In this document: piece after piece, positions 11,274-24,136 of the stretch
Layout of the letters: each line of letters opens with the position of its first letter
Numbering within the stretch: the first letter of the stretch is position 1
Assembly (NCBI GenBank): GCA_000469685.2
Contig: LS997566.1
Location: forward strand, 12,981,618 to 13,045,617
From: Haemonchus contortus
Lineage: Eukaryota > Nematoda > Chromadorea > Rhabditida > Trichostrongylidae
Direction of reading: 5' to 3'
DNA: 64,000 bases
The notes under the pieces: generated by a model
What the model saw: the letters and a program-made list of their open reading frames with translations, nothing else
The model's database searches: none
What the model was told of the DNA's origin: nothing
Program-made: the position numbers and the translations under genes

Positions 11274-11687
11274 AAAGAGAGTACAGTGTCCAACATTCTC
11301 TGATGTGCATAGTGTCCAACATTCTCTGATGTGCAATGATATAGTCAATGGGTTCTGTGAAATGGCAACAAAAAAATCCAAACCAGGACTCTGAAGGAGT
11401 GAAATGAAGTAGCGAAACCTAATCAAATGCTGAAACCGCAAGGATAATCAGTGCACTCGCCACCGCAAGCCTAAGTCATGGTTCTGCGATTATTACAGCG
11501 AGCTTGGTAGAAAAGATAATTCAGCGTTCTGTTAGAACAAAGGAAATCCATCATTTCAAAGAAAATGATGCAGCTACGGCATAATAGTTATCGTCATGGT
11601 AGCAAGAAAAGAAGCACAATGGATATAAACAGGCAAATGGGCATAGATTGCAAGCACCGTGCTTAATGCAAAGCCTCCAATCCATAC
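11274..11687. other. Non-coding with a short direct repeat
   Basis: AGTGTCCAACATTCTCTGATGTGC occurs twice in a row at about 11,284-11,332 (25-bp period). Nothing else was recognised. Confidence 0.5.
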
Positions 11688-11915
11688 TTGAGGCACAGTT
11701 CACGAACAAAATGGTTTTCAAGCTCTCCCCATAAGATGAATTCGAGGCCCCTTTCGATACCATGTGCCAGATCGAGAAACGTTCTGGAGTGGGCACAATA
11801 AGGGGCCAAACATTATAACGTGTGAATGCCACACCCAGAGTGGACGAGTCTCAACGGTGTTGTAGAGGCTGACTACCTCAAGAGTCCTCCATGTAGGAAG
11901 TTCGCACAAATTGTC
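11688..11915 (-). mobile_element. Partial copy of TIR family A (inverted)
   Basis: Starts with GAGGCACAGTTCACGA, the terminus shared by families A and B. Read on the minus strand its interior matches the right half of the copy at 30,455-30,962, including the CCCATA..ATGAATTCGAG and CTTATTGTGCCC-type blocks. It is truncated, with only one terminus present. Confidence 0.6.
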
Positions 11916-12929
11916 TTGGTCCGCAGTCTCGTAAGCTCGTCAACGAAACTCGAGCTCGAGAAACTAATGAAGGTTAATGGCCAGTTCAATAGATGAAATC
12001 TTGCTTCGCTTCGAATCTGTACATGTGCTGATATGATAAGCATTACAGTTCCTATGATAGGAGTGACTCATACCTCAACAACTTCGAAAAGTTAACAATA
12101 AATGGAAAATTAGAATGAAAATGGTAGCAAGTCAACTGAGTTAACTCAAAATGAAGATCAGGCAGAGGAGACAAGTCATTGCAGACTTTCTCGAAATATT
12201 CAATTTTGAAGAGGAACTGGGATGACGTCATGAAGGAGAAAGTACAAGTAGTCTTTTTTGCTGTGTTGCAAGAAGTGTCAGAAATTCTTTTGATCTTGGC
12301 TTGATCTTTGACTAAAATGAATGCTCGCTTCAGTCTTCACATTAATTTCTGGATGGTCGATCTAACGCAGGCGACTTAGATCAAGGTAAGCCTCTTGTAT
12401 ACGGGGTCCGGGGGTCTCTTAGTCTCAAGAACTGTCTTGTATTCGTCATGCCTTATAAAAGAATCAATCTCAATGGTTTTTCGACTTCAAACCTGTGACG
12501 AAGGCAAACTTGCCGATAGATAGCCTTATAAGGTTTGAAAACTTGGGAAAGCTGAGGCAAGCACGCATTCTAGTCAAAAGTCAAGAATTCTATATTCATC
12601 TTTGCTACTGATGTTCATCTACGATGATCAACTTCAAGAGGCTGCTCCAAAGCAGCTGCCTATTGTTCCATTCAATATGAGACTGGGAATATACTTTCTA
12701 TCTTCTACCTTGACAGAAATAAGGTGCGTATCGTAAGTGGTAAGTGATCATGCGAAATATGCTATCATAAGAACATTGAGGTGTTATTTGACCATTTATT
12801 TGATGGCACAGGTCGCGATAGGTTGGGAGTATCTAGTGTAGGACGAGTCATAGAAGTAATAGTCCCGAATGGGGCAAAAGTGGCGAAGAAACGCGAGAAA
12901 GTTGCACAAAAGACGTATTTGGACATGGT
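11916..12929. other. Intergenic, nothing recognised
   Basis: No defensible exon, RNA gene or repeat end. A plus-strand frame at 12,781-13,005 runs into the following foldback element and is not believed. Confidence 0.4.
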
Positions 12930-13195
12930 ATGTGTACTAACGTCCGTCCGAGAATACGCGCGGCAAATTGCGCGGCAAAGTTCGTACCTATTTGAACGAC
13001 TTTAGCCCCTATCATTGGGGCCCAAATCCGAAGTAGAATAGATTAGAAGGATCATCTGACCCTAATAAACTACTCTACGTAGAGTTTGTGACCCGAAAAT
13101 TATCGTCAGGGCCATACAAATCGTCACGACCTTCGCCGCGCAAGTTGCCGCGCGCGTCCTCGGACGCACGTTCGCACCGTCCCCCATTTGGACGA
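12930..13195. mobile_element. GC-rich foldback MITE (family D), copy 1
   Basis: Left arm: CGTCCGTCCGAGAATACGCG, then GCGGCAAATTGCGCGGCAAA. Right arm: CGCCGCGCAAGTTGCCGCGC, then GTCCTCGGACGCACGTTCG. The centre carries the family signature CCCCTATCATTGGGGCCCAA. Related copies lie at 31,470-31,750, 51,478-53,007 (split by a maT transposon) and 57,985-58,240. Non-coding, non-autonomous. Confidence 0.75.
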
Positions 13196-14070
13196 GCTGT
13201 AGAAATGCGTGTGCCATTGCGTACAGCTGGCTACAGCTAGCTGCCTGCGTGCAACGTGTGCGTCACGATTTGAGTTCCGCAACTTCCATGGCCTCAACGA
13301 CGCCGTGCAAACTTGTCCGCCGTTGGATGTTCATGGTTTTTTGGGGCTATTGTTACGACCTATCTAGGCCGTTTTTGGTATCGTTCCTTCTGCTATTCCT
13401 GTGTGTCGCTGTTCCATCTTGGAGAGAAAGCTCAGAAATCAATGCCTAAAGTTGGCTGTGTTCTTCAATGCAAATGCTCTGGCCACACGGCTTCATGGTT
13501 CTTAGAAAGGATAATGATATAAGGATCCATTATGAGATTCATTATAGGCATTCAATCATAGTAAGTCACAAATCATCGCAAAAGAGGAGCTACCTCAATC
13601 GTAGTTCCATTCGTATGAACACCAGATTGGGGATAATTTCAATGCTACCGCCACACCTATTAGCTTTCGGGCGGCATTTGAGAGCGTGTGGTTGTCTTAG
13701 TAAAGGTAAGTATGTTCTCTTTAAAGAAGTCATTTATCCAAACCGACGAATCTTATTAAACAAAGATTTCCAAAGACCTTTATCCTATACCTTGACGTCA
13801 TTATTCAGAAACTAGCCTTCTCAAAAGGAACGCTTCGGAAATTGCCTGATCAGGATGCACATCCGTCCTACTAAACTGATTTACGCTGTTGTCTTGCCAT
13901 TTCTTCCTCTGAACCAGGAAGAATCAATGTAAGACCATTTGCGTTCCACTCAGCATTGACCCATGCTCTTGGAAATGAGGGTAACGCCTTGGATGAGGTT
14001 TGATGTGGAACTGTCTGGCTCTTCCGCCGTAAGGTGATGAAAATGAAATGAAATGAATGATAAAAAGCTA
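13196..14070. other. Intergenic, nothing recognised
   Basis: Overlapping plus-strand frames of 66-115 codons at 13,249-13,815 lack recognisable motifs. An (AAATG)n-like run occurs just before 14,070, at the edge of the LIR element. Confidence 0.4.
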
Positions 14071-15645
14071 ACCAGGAAAGGATACCAAGTCGCAGTGGCC
14101 ATTCAAGATGAGATGTATACCGACGTAGGTAGTTTCGAACGCTGATCTCAAATCTGGGTTCCAAATCTGCGAAACGGTTCTGGAAACGAAGTTACGGACC
14201 CCTCTTCCCCAGGTGTCATGTTACTTTGTTGTTGGGCTGGTAGACATGGCAAAGAGGTTCGGATCTTTGATGCGGGCGGGGCGCTTGTTTTGCTTTTTTA
14301 TAAAAAGTGCTCTAAACTCTTGCAAAACCTTTTTACACTTTATATAGACTACCTACAGACCTCCTTCATATTTATGCAGCCCCAGAAAAGCCAAGACAAG
14401 CATATTTTTTCGTCGACTACAGACCGAATGGGGAGGGGTGCACATAAAAACACTTCTGCTCCCGGCGCTCAAGACGTGGTTAAAAAACAGCAACTCATGC
14501 ACTTTCAAAAGAGGGCTCTTGGATGAGTCGTAAGGGTTTCGGATAGAGTGATGCTCCTCTATGGGTAGAAGCGAGCTGGTACAATCCAACTGTCATTTTT
14601 ATGTACTAACTAGACCATAGGTGAGCACTTTTTGAACAGATTTGATAATCCAACACAATGTGTTCGGAACAGAAAAGCTTCGGACAATGTGAGCAACGGC
14701 ATGAAACAAAGTTCACCCCATCCGTGACTCTCACAATTTCCGCCTAGTTGAGGATATCCTACAGGAATTCCAAATCTTCGCAGGTCCCCAGCCAGGTACC
14801 CTGATGCAAACCATAAGTTATAAAGAAATTTATTGAATCTAGGTGCGCTAAACACGAAGCACACCAGTGACATAAGGCGAAATATGGAGTTGTGGTGGCT
14901 AACGTGGAAGTCTAGATCATGGACAATTACGAAAGAGACAGCACGCTTATATATGGCCTCAAGTAGTAAGGGAAAATATACATCGAGAGGCTCAATTTGA
15001 GATGTTGCGTCAGGTGGTGTGTTCAGCACTTTCACCTCTCGCCAGTTGACACAGCACCCTGGATCGCTCCATGACCCTTGAACGAGCTCCATGAGTGGGA
15101 TTGAAGGCAACTCTCTTGATGCAATGCACGATCTAACCCAATTAAGCGTAAGTTCCTTGCTCATCATGTGGGTTGTCTAGGCCCTGACCTTGACTGCCGA
15201 AAGCAGAAGATATTCATGTGCACACCTCCCCATTCGGTCTGGGGAGCTGACTAAAAAATATGCTTGATTGGCTTTTCTGGGGCTGCATAAATATGAAGGA
15301 GGACTGTAGGTAGTCTATATGATGTGTAAAAAGGTTTTGCAAGAGTTTAGAGCACTTTTTATAAAAAAAGCAAAACAAGCGCCCGCATCAAGGATCCGAA
15401 TCCCCGTGCCATGTCTACCAGTCCGCCATCCTCAAAAGTGCGCCATCGGGGCACGTTTCAGCACTTTTGATTTTCGTATAAAAGCAACAAAGTAACATGA
15501 CGCCTGGGAAAGGGGGGTCCGTAACTTCGTTCCCAGAATCGTTTCGCAGATTTGAAACCCAGATTTGGGATCAGTGTTCAAAACTACCTACGTCTGTATA
15601 CATCTCATCTTGAATGGCCACTGCGACTTGGTATCCTTTCCTGGT
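14071..15645. mobile_element. Long-inverted-repeat (LIR) element, copy 1
   Basis: Arms of roughly 400 bp face each other. The left arm begins ACCAGGAAAGGATACCAAGT and runs to about 14,440. The right arm runs from about 15,220 and ends ACTTGGTATCCTTTCCTGGT. Matching inner landmarks include GTTACGGACCCC/GGGGTCCGTAAC, the CATGTTACTTTGTTG/CAACAAAGTAACATG pair, and a GCTCTAAACTCTTGCAAAAC/GTTTTGCAAGAGTTTAGAGC pair. The about 780-bp spacer holds a 185-codon minus-strand frame. Termini and outer arms match the element at 37,281-38,435, whose spacer is unrelated. No transposase was recognised. The element looks non-autonomous with variable cargo. Confidence 0.8.
14610..15167 (-). CDS. 185-codon unrecognised frame in the LIR element spacer
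   Basis: Open from ATG at 15,167 to a stop near 14,610 with no internal stop, the longest frame in this half of the window. It encodes a mixed sequence with several Cys and Trp, a hydrophobic FRLMSLVCFVF segment and an acidic/aromatic middle (PLDVYFPLLLEAIYKRA). I do not recognise any domain, and no transposase DDE/DDD pattern is apparent. It sits exactly between the two arms, so if translated it would be element cargo. A chance frame is possible. Confidence 0.25.
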   Translation of the reverse strand: MMSKELTLNWVRSCIASRELPSIPLMELVQGSWSDPGCCVNWREVKVLNTPPDATSQIEPLDVYFPLLLEAIYKRAVSFVIVHDLDFHVSHHNSIFRLMSLVCFVFSAPRFNKFLYNLWFASGYLAGDLRRFGIPVGYPQLGGNCESHGWGELCFMPLLTLSEAFLFRTHCVGLSNLFKKCSPMV

Positions 15646-15689
15646 AAGTAAAGCTTTTTCGTTAACCAATCCCGTCTGAGGGATGCACT

Positions 15690-15790
15690 CACGCATTCGA
15701 TTCCATTCAGAATCGTAGTGACGATTGAACGCGTATGTGGCCTATACATATAATGACTTGCGGTGGCATGTAAGAGTCAGGGCTTTCATG
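15690..15790 (-). repeat. tRNA-derived SINE-like fragment, copy 2
   Basis: CATTCAGAATCGTAGTGACG followed by GCGTATGTGGCCTATACA is the reverse of the tail seen near 19,630 (TGTATAGGCAACATACGCAT...CTACGATTCTGAATG). The head with the B box is absent. Confidence 0.5.
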
Positions 15791-17139
15791 CTCACAGACA
15801 AGCCTGATACCACATATAAAACAAAATCAGGGAGTCGTTTTGCTCCAATCATACTTTTTTTGCCATTACTGCAGCTTTCACAATACTCTGACGACCTCAC
15901 TTGCTTTCTGCCTTACAGCTTTTTCTTGATGAATTTCTCATAACTGTGCTTCCGACCAAAGCGCAGTGGACTCATTTTGCTGTAAGGACACAAAAAAAAG
16001 GAAAAGAAGGGGGAAGTTTTAGGTATAAGGTATTATTTCATGAAAGTTCTGCTGACTGAGGCCTCTCCCAAGTGGACGACTCCAGTTCGGGGCATTTTTG
16101 GATTTTTCAAACTTCCTTCGTTGAGCATTCGTTGAGAAAAAGCACATCCACCAAGGCAGTTTCGTGCCTGCTGGATCGCCGGTAAAGCCTCGGGAGGAAA
16201 TATGTACGTAGGAGGGCCGCGCTTCACTACCGGAGAAACTATCTATCTCCTATAGATAGAAGCACTGTAAAATCCTTCCACACTTTTCTGCTCATCCACT
16301 CAAATATCTCCAGGCTTTTCCCTGAAATTTGCTCATGACAGGGCTCTGGAGACCCTACGACTATTTCCAAGCCTCTTTGAGTTGATTATTAAACAAAAAC
16401 TTCCAGTCATATTTCTTTTCTGTCTGAATCCCTCTGGTGAGCTCTTCAAAATACACTAGTACCCATTTGGCAACTGACGGTTGCCCCGTCCAGAACGTTG
16501 CAATCTTCTAACCTCGGGTCGTGGTCAAACCAAATTGTGTGAATAAGAGATCTCTACTAGCATGAAGGCGATGCTTCGAACTAATTTGTATGAGGCAAAA
16601 GTAGATAGAGGGGGCTTTTTAGAAGGAGAAGCGAAGGGGAATAATGGGCAAGAACTGGATAACTTGAGATGCTTGATATTTTCGGCTATATCAATGTCTT
16701 TCACTTGTTACGAGTGATGCGTTGCCGAAACTTTTGCCGTTTTCCATCACTGGTGATCTCTGGGGAATGGGAACAACATTTTTACGGGTAGCCCTTGGAG
16801 TGCTTCAAAACTTCACAGACGATAACTCTAAGCTTCAACAATGAAGAGTTCCCAGTGGGAAATAATGCTGACGATCATTTCGTTAGAACGCATGAACAAT
16901 TGAACAACACTTCACATTGACAAATGAGCGACTTGGCAACGTCTCCCCAGACGTTTTCGACGAACGACGGTAAGATAGGGGTGTGGCTCCGTTTTGAAGA
17001 ATTCTCATCGTTTTAAAAGTTTTTTTATCGGGTACGTTTTGTCGAATTCCTCGTTGATAGTGGCTGGGATTATGCTAATATATACCGTCGCTCTGGAACT
17101 TTATAGTGATTCTCTTATAGAAAGCCCCAGTGGTAATTG
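15791..17139. other. Intergenic, nothing recognised
   Basis: A hydrophobic plus-strand frame around 15,780-15,943 and short minus-strand frames near 16,033-16,227 have no supporting context. No RNA gene or repeat end seen. Confidence 0.4.
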
Positions 17140-18308
17140 AAGGCACAGTTCACGATAATTTTCTAGTACCCTTTCGAGGTTGAAAAGCGGAAATGTTGAT
17201 GTAGAGGAGTACATCGGTGGCGAAGAAAGCAAGGAAATCGGCCTGCTTCAAGCTTTTAAAAGTGTGGAAGTAGAGGCTGTACGAGATCACCGTGATAGGA
17301 ATGCACGTGAAGGGTGTTTGGACGAGATTTAGCTTGCTCCCATCGTTCAAAGAGCTTACTACATCAAACCATATTTGTCCAAAATTGCCCTTCATTTTCG
17401 CTATGGCTTATGTCAAGTTGTTTGAACTTCCTACGTGGGAGTTTCTTAAGGGCACGGTTCACGATAAAAAAGGTTACTGAGTTCTTCCTTTAAGAATACT
17501 CAGCGCCCCCCATAGGTGGTAGAAGGGACCCTCTCGCTCCCACAATCTCGACGCTCAGAGCATAGTGGAAGCCCCGTTGCTGCCGTAGTTCGCTTTCCCG
17601 CCCCTCGATCGGTGTCACGTTAGGCGAGTGTCGAGACAATACAGATTGCTATTATTCGTTCTAGGACCCACGCACAATCAGCTAATCGCCGAGTGATGAG
17701 ACGATATTCTTCTCCCATTCTTTTTTTTGTTTTTCTTTTTGCTGCCGCGATCCCTTATTTAATTTCCTACTTCTAGAGGCTGGAAAAGGTGAGCTACTTT
17801 TGCTGTAGTGTTTTTTGTTTATTTATGCTTATAAGCGGATGAATTCCCGCTTACCATTGTCTTTTATCCGCACCAGGACCCACACGCGCGCAGTGAAACA
17901 CACTGTTTAGCTCGTCCGGACGCCCCACTCTTCTTCATTTTTCTGGTTTCATTCTCGTCTAGCTCCCTTTTTAACGGTTTTTAGTAGCCTTTTTTTTACT
18001 TTGGAAACACCGATGCACAGTTTCTTCACCTCAGTCGCACTATTTTCAATCTTTTCTTCCATTTTCATCATAATTTGGATTACCCAAAATTATCGTGAAC
18101 TGTGCCTTTAGACAGTGCAGCCTCTACGAAGCCGTCGGAACTCGTCCACGATGGATGTGGCATTCATACGATACAATCTCTGGCCCCTTATTGTGCGTGA
18201 TCCACAACATTTTTCTACCTTATAACGGCAGTTATGGTATAAAGGGGAGCCTCCAATTCATGCTATAGGGAAATCTCAGAGAAAAATAATACCGTGAACT
18301 GGGCGCTT
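17140..18308. mobile_element. TIR family A element, split by a family B insertion
   Basis: Left end AAGGCACAGTTCACGATAAT; right end ACCGTGAACTGGGCGCTT at 18,308. The interior matches the uninterrupted copy at 30,455-30,962 (for example GTTGATGTAGAGGAGTACAT, ATACAATCTCTGG, GGGAAATCTCAGAG). The insertion occupies 17,459-18,108; removing it and one TA leaves about 517 bp, against about 508 bp for the intact copy. No transposase; non-autonomous. Confidence 0.85.
17459..18108. mobile_element. TIR family B element nested in family A
   Basis: Starts AGGGCACGGTTCACGATAAA and ends AAAATTATCGTGAACTGTGC then CTT, flanked on both sides by TA (17,457-58 and 18,109-10). The interior shares blocks with 34,669-35,199: GGACCCAC, CAATCAGCT, CGAGTG.TGAG.CGAT, TGCTGC.GCGATC. 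It therefore has the same termini as family A but a different body. TA duplication and termini suggest mobilisation by a Tc1/mariner-type transposase, an inference. Confidence 0.8.
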
Positions 18309-18309
18309 T

Positions 18310-19520
18310 ATAGGGTAGCCTGGCAGAGCTAATCATAGAAAACTTTTTCGAGCAGGAATGGAGCGAAGACAGAAGAAGGCTAGTAAAGTTACTAACAAGC
18401 TCACAGAGCTTTTCCTTCCACTGTATTGATTGGCTGCACGCCAACCCGCAGTATGCCGGAAAGAAGTGTGTGAACATCTTTGGAAAACCCTTTTTCTCTC
18501 CGGGAATGTGTGAGTGTGTGGTGCATCGTTCTAAACTGGAGTTTGTTATGGTTTTGTGATCTTATAAGGATTGATTGGGCTTTCCATAAACAGTGATTAG
18601 TGTCTACGACCATCTTGAGCTCTGGAAAAATATTCTGGGAGTGATTAATTGCGCTTCTAACGATGCTCTTCCGCACTCAACATTTGTCGGATCATAGCAG
18701 CACTCTGAGTAACGTTCGAACTTCACAAAAATTTCTTGCCATGCCAATAAACAAGCCGAAGCTTTAGTTCTCTCAGGCATGTTTGACAAAAAGTAAGCGA
18801 TTACAAAAAATGAAGAGTTCTACAGTCTATGCGAATGCTAGCCCGGGCCTTCAGGCTACACATTTGAAAATGGGCCGATGATGCCACCTCCATTACAATG
18901 GAAAACAGACTATTTAACTGAGATCATTGTGAGTGGAAACAAGCCTGAGGCTATCCTTTCATAGGTTGACCTTCAGAACTCAGGAAATACTTTTGGAGGT
19001 CCCTAAACAATGCTAGCAAACGCTCTGATGGTAATGAGATGAATCGTCGTAGATTGGGCTAGTAATTAAGCTGTCATTGACCACTTGACCCATGCACGAA
19101 ACATCAAAACACTCATCTCCATATGAATGACGTTACACTACTCTGAAAGAGATCTCAAGCATTATACATGTAGGGATAGCGTAAGTATGCGTACCAGTGA
19201 TGCGCCATGCGTCCGATCTTTTAAAAAAAATCGTTCAGAACGTAAATGCTTTTTCCAATGTAAATAATCGCTGTTTCAATCAAAATGCGACTGCATGGAA
19301 CGAAGGTTGTACCGTACATGTTTGCTCTCTGCACATATAGCGTCATGCCGCCCGAGGGGTCGAATATATACTTTCAAATCCTCTCCTCCGTCATAATCGA
19401 CAATAACAGAATGACAATAACATGAACTTAAAAAAAGCAACGAAAAATGTGTAGAACTATCACAATCGATCTAGGCTACTTCATTACTTCCCGCTTCTGT
19501 TGAAAAATACTACTAAGTAG
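18310..19520. other. Intergenic, nothing recognised
   Basis: Overlapping minus-strand frames (18,232-18,789) have no motif or splice support. No repeat ends beyond the family A terminus. Confidence 0.4.
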
Positions 19521-19524
19521 CTAG

Positions 19525-19700
19525 TCGGGACGGAGTTGGTGAGGTGACAAGTGGTGCACTATCACACACACATGGCCACGGGTTCGAATCTCGGATCGGT
19601 ACCTGGCCACTGTTGGTCATTGTATAGGCAACATACGCATTCAATACGCTACTACGATTCTGAATGTGAATTGAATGAGAGGTTGTATCCCTCAAACTTG
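19525..19700 (+). repeat. tRNA-derived SINE-like element, copy 3
   Basis: The B-box-like GGTTCGAATCTC (19,581) is preceded by GTTGGTGAGGTGACAAG in A-box position. It is followed by the shared tail CATTGTATAGGCAACATACG and ATTCTGAATG. It is the best preserved copy of this family in the window, but the cloverleaf is not intact. Confidence 0.6.
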
Positions 19701-22700
19701 ATCAATGCCCAAAGAGTTCATTATCTTTTATGTAGCTAGCGAAGATCTGTGGGGCTATGATAAGCTACCCTAACCTCATTTCCCAACCGCGTCTCTAACT
19801 TTATTAACCTCTCACCTATGTTCTTTCTGCACTGGGGATATTTCCTTAACAATATCTCATTCTCTATGGCAATACTCAGGTAACACTCGAAATTTTCTGA
19901 TCCTCATTAATCCTGATAGCCCTAATAACCTTCAATTTTAACCCATAAATTTTTGCTCAGTATTTGCCCTCACTCTCAGCATAAGAACAACAAAAGGAAG
20001 TTGTAGACTGGTAGCTGAATAGAGAAAAGCTGGAGACAGGCGACACAAACGAGAGGAACGATGATTTGAGGCTCGCTCGGGGGAGCAGCTAAAAAGAGCA
20101 ACAAAGAAACGACAAAGCGATGGCATCGTAAAATGAGCTTGCAAAGTGTGCGCCACTGCTTAAAACGTCCCAGAGTAAAAGCTTGAGAACATCGCCCAAC
20201 GTTCTTGACAGAGGACGAAAAAAGGCCTGTCAAAAAACGGTCTTGTTGCATGACACTAAAGGCGTGAAGGCGGTGTGGGGGTACCTATGATGTGAGGATT
20301 TTTTTCAAAAAAAGCTTTGGAAGCAGCAGGAGTTCTTTGTCCACCTTGACTACTTCCTATTTGGCAAACTACTCCTTGGCAACATGCAAAATGTTCGGTA
20401 TGATGAACTGGGGAAAAAAGAAGGTTCCTTCGAGTAGCTTCGCTTTTTGAAAGTGCCAAATACGTCTCACATTCGATTAAAATGGGAACGTCCAAGAAAA
20501 ATTCGAGTAGACCGTGAATCAGGATCGAACCCAAACACAGTTACAGAGGTAATGCTATAATTGTCCACCAATTCCCAAATGAACCTTCCGAAATATCACG
20601 AAAATGGCAAAATAAGGGAAACTGGCGAATGAGCAACACTGAAAATAGCTGTGGTTGCAATGCGTGAAGGGGCGATATGTCGCTGCATGTCATTGTCTCC
20701 CATGAGGCATGTGGAAGTAAGAAGTCGGCGGAAGACTCAACATGATTCCCAAAGCATATCCCGTACAACAGCAGATAGCATGTCCTCTAGTCATTAGAGA
20801 CTGAAATAGCCTGTGCGAATTGAGCTAATGGTTAGCCCGGACTACACATCGTGTACTTAGTTATGATGTCTGGAATGGAGGATTTCTTGGGTTACGTGGG
20901 GTTCCTGAACTCCTCAATTATTGGTAGGTGGTAATTGTCCCTTGCAATGGTTGCTTAAATCGATGCTCTGTCTTCTAAGGCAAGTGTGATGCCAGTGAGC
21001 TGATGAGCAGGTGGGAATGACTCGTCTCCTTGGAAAGTAGGTGAGCTATCTGTGAAGAGACAATGTAAGCATTTAACTTCTCCATCCCCCCCCCCCCCTC
21101 AGCTTCCAAGAACAGTGAAAGGGAAGAAGAAGGTGATTTTTGGTCTATTTCCCATTTTTTCGTTTCATAACTTCTTTAGAGAGACATTGGAGGTGTAATG
21201 ACATGTGTAGCAGTGACACACTCTGCTTCACGCACCTAAGATCCAGATATCACAACCCAGACCCGCATTCGCCCTAGGCAAGCAGGCCCTCAATCAGTTC
21301 GGGGGCGGCTTACCAGATTCCTATGGGAGAGCAAAAGCACTGACTTGGCCATCAGCCAACCTCCGCAAGTCAGGTACGCACTCAGTAAATACGCCACTTT
21401 CAATTTAAATTGAATCAAAATGCGAAGGAGTATTCCAAATGGGGTCGATTAGCGCCAAAAACTTTTCTCCTTATGCTACACGCCCTACTCGAAAGAGTGC
21501 AGTCAAAACCAGCCCAGCGATATCACCCAAACTGGGCGGGCACTTCTATTACCTCCCTAGAAGATTTCCATGTCGGAGTCACTCTACTTATATGTATGTA
21601 CTTTGCGAGAGACAACCTAGTACAGGGTTTGTATTTGAATGGGGCCGATGCAGTAGCTGATTGATGTCAATGGGAATGTTCTGGGCTGGAAGGTTCACCT
21701 AGTCAGAATGAACACTTGCTGCCTAGAGCATTCCCTTTAACATCAATCAGCTATTGTACTAGCCTGTCAGAGAGACCCTTAAAAATTGACCGACAAAATT
21801 CTGCTGTTAATACTCCAATGCAGGCTTGATGTCTCTTCGAAGGAAGTTCCTATCCCCGCTAGCCAAGGACATTTTATTTCCTCGGGGGGCACATTACCAA
21901 ATTCGAGCCACGGACGACTGCAACACGTCGAGCTATTTTTAACTGGAAATTTTCAATATTTCAAAAAAGAAGAGATGTGATTTATGGGCGGGCCGCTAGC
22001 TGGGGATATCAGCTTGTCCGTTTGCATCACCACTCACTGTTTCATTGGGAGCTACTGATAGATGTCGGGGAAAAGCTATACCACTAATTAATTGAAGGTC
22101 AATTTCGGCAGGAATACTCTGTTTGAAAACTGAAAGAAAATCAAAAATTTGTTGAATATCCTGTCAGCTGATTACTCTTGATCACTGATGCCTGCCATGA
22201 TGGGTTCTACATTTAGACTTGATGTATGTACATCCCTTGACAGTACGTTCAAATTAATACTGTGAAAATGGGTTTATGGCGACCTATCATAAGAGATAGT
22301 TCCGTGATTGTGAAAGGTTGGGATGAACTGGTGGAAATGGAGAAACGGCAACGATAGAAATCAGTTGTAAGTATCAGTACTGCTGCATTTGGATTACACC
22401 CGTTTTAGTAGCCTATAAAAGCCATATTGATAGCCTATATTTTATAGGCTATGTTGTCCTTGGGAAAGGTGATAGGAGTAGAGGTGGGAACTCACATTCA
22501 GGTAAAGCGGGCCCGCTTCGGAGTCCGTCAAATTCAGCATTAAATTACGTATTATTGAATACTGGTAAAGCGAGATTGCTTCTACAATGCTCTATCTCTG
22601 AAATAGTGGATGAAAGCGAAACCTCTTGAATCCAGACCAAACAACTAAGGCTAAAAAGCTGAGAAAATATTCACCCCTTGGGACCAAAAAATGCCATGCA

Positions 22701-24136
22701 GAATTTATCAAGCCCACTCGAACGTTCGGTCTGTGGTGGTCCTACAGAACATAGCTAATAACAACAAGTAGGCTTGTGCTAGGTCTTTTACTATATACAT
22801 CAGTTTTCAGAGAGACTGAGACAAGGAAAGGAAGAGTCTACTTTGAAAATATGAATACGTCGTTTCTAGGTACGTGTAGCAAAGGAGGGGAAAGGGAAGA
22901 ACATATACTGTTCCAAGGTACGTTGCGGATCCCGAAGACTCGTGTTATTTTTATGGTGCACTTATCGTTGTCTAGCGGCGGTAGGAGCTCATGTGTGACC
23001 CGTTTTTGTCATGAATCACCAACTCAGAGCCAGAGCATATGCGGAAAATCTTTTTCGCTCAAAAAAGGAACTGCGTGGCCAAATACTAACCCTTCACTCT
23101 TTCCCTCGAAAGCGTCGTATGGTGATGCGATTCATTTTAGCGGGCTCGGATATCCACAGTGAAGGTGGAATGCATGTAACCTACTAGACCAATTTTAGGC
23201 TAGGCTAGGCTCCGATCGCATTTCAGTTGAAAAATATTCGTAGGAAGCAGCAATGCTAAAATCCGCCACCGCTCTCCTTCCCCCTTTCCCCCCTCCCCCC
23301 CCCCCCCCTCCTTTTACAAATATGGCTAATATTAGCACCCTGTGATGCACCCTGAATCAAATTAACTAGTTCTATGCGATCACATTAGAAGTGAGAATGA
23401 ATCTCGTTACGCACTTTCAAAACTGAACCTTCTCATGATGTCGCACTAACTCAATTCTCTCGCTGAAATCCATATGCATATCTATACGAGCATACAGATT
23501 CGTTGGAAGAGCCAGATTGAGCAGCATAGAGGAAACGTTGCTTGCAAGATACGGCTTGCTATTCTGCCAACAAGCATAAAGTCAGCGCCATTGAAATTCC
23601 AGAACTTTTGCCAAAGATCTCAGTGACACCTGGCAAAAACTGCAAGCTCCTCCTAAATAAAAGGAGAAAACTGAAAAATTGTCAGAAAAGGTTAGCTTTT
23701 AGTTACAGTAAGATTCGAATAGGCTACAATCCAGAAATAGCCATAGGACGTGAGGATCGAGGTCAATACATTGCGCACAAAACGTTTTTATAGCTCTCAA
23801 TTAGAGTCAGCGACAGAACGGGAATTCCTTCAAGGTATTTGCAGCTCGTTTTGTGGCAAGAACGGCAGATTTGAGTTAGAAACAGTTATGGTTAGAATTA
23901 ACTTGAATTGTTCGGAGCAGATTACAGTTACTTGTAAATAATGACGTTATCCAGTCGTCGAGTTGTTCTAACCCTTTGATCAGATTTCACTTCGAAGGGC
24001 CGTTATCGGCATCCAATGACCGCTTCGCCACACCTATTTAATCTTAACATGTATCGTTTAGAAATGGATAGTCATAAAGGCAGTTTTGACAACCTAATAA
24101 TCCGATAATTGCTCCATGCTTTCAATATTTTTTTAC
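19701..24136. other. Long intergenic stretch, little recognised
   Basis: A possible SINE-like fragment (about 21,260-21,410, with a CGGGGGCGGCTTACC...GCACTGACTTGG block like that near 1,600-1,650), poly-C tracts at about 21,089-21,098 and 23,291-23,308, and a small palindrome TAGCCTATATTTTATAGGCTA near 22,431. Frames up to 128 codons (22,776-23,162) show no motif. No gene is defended here. Confidence 0.4.
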
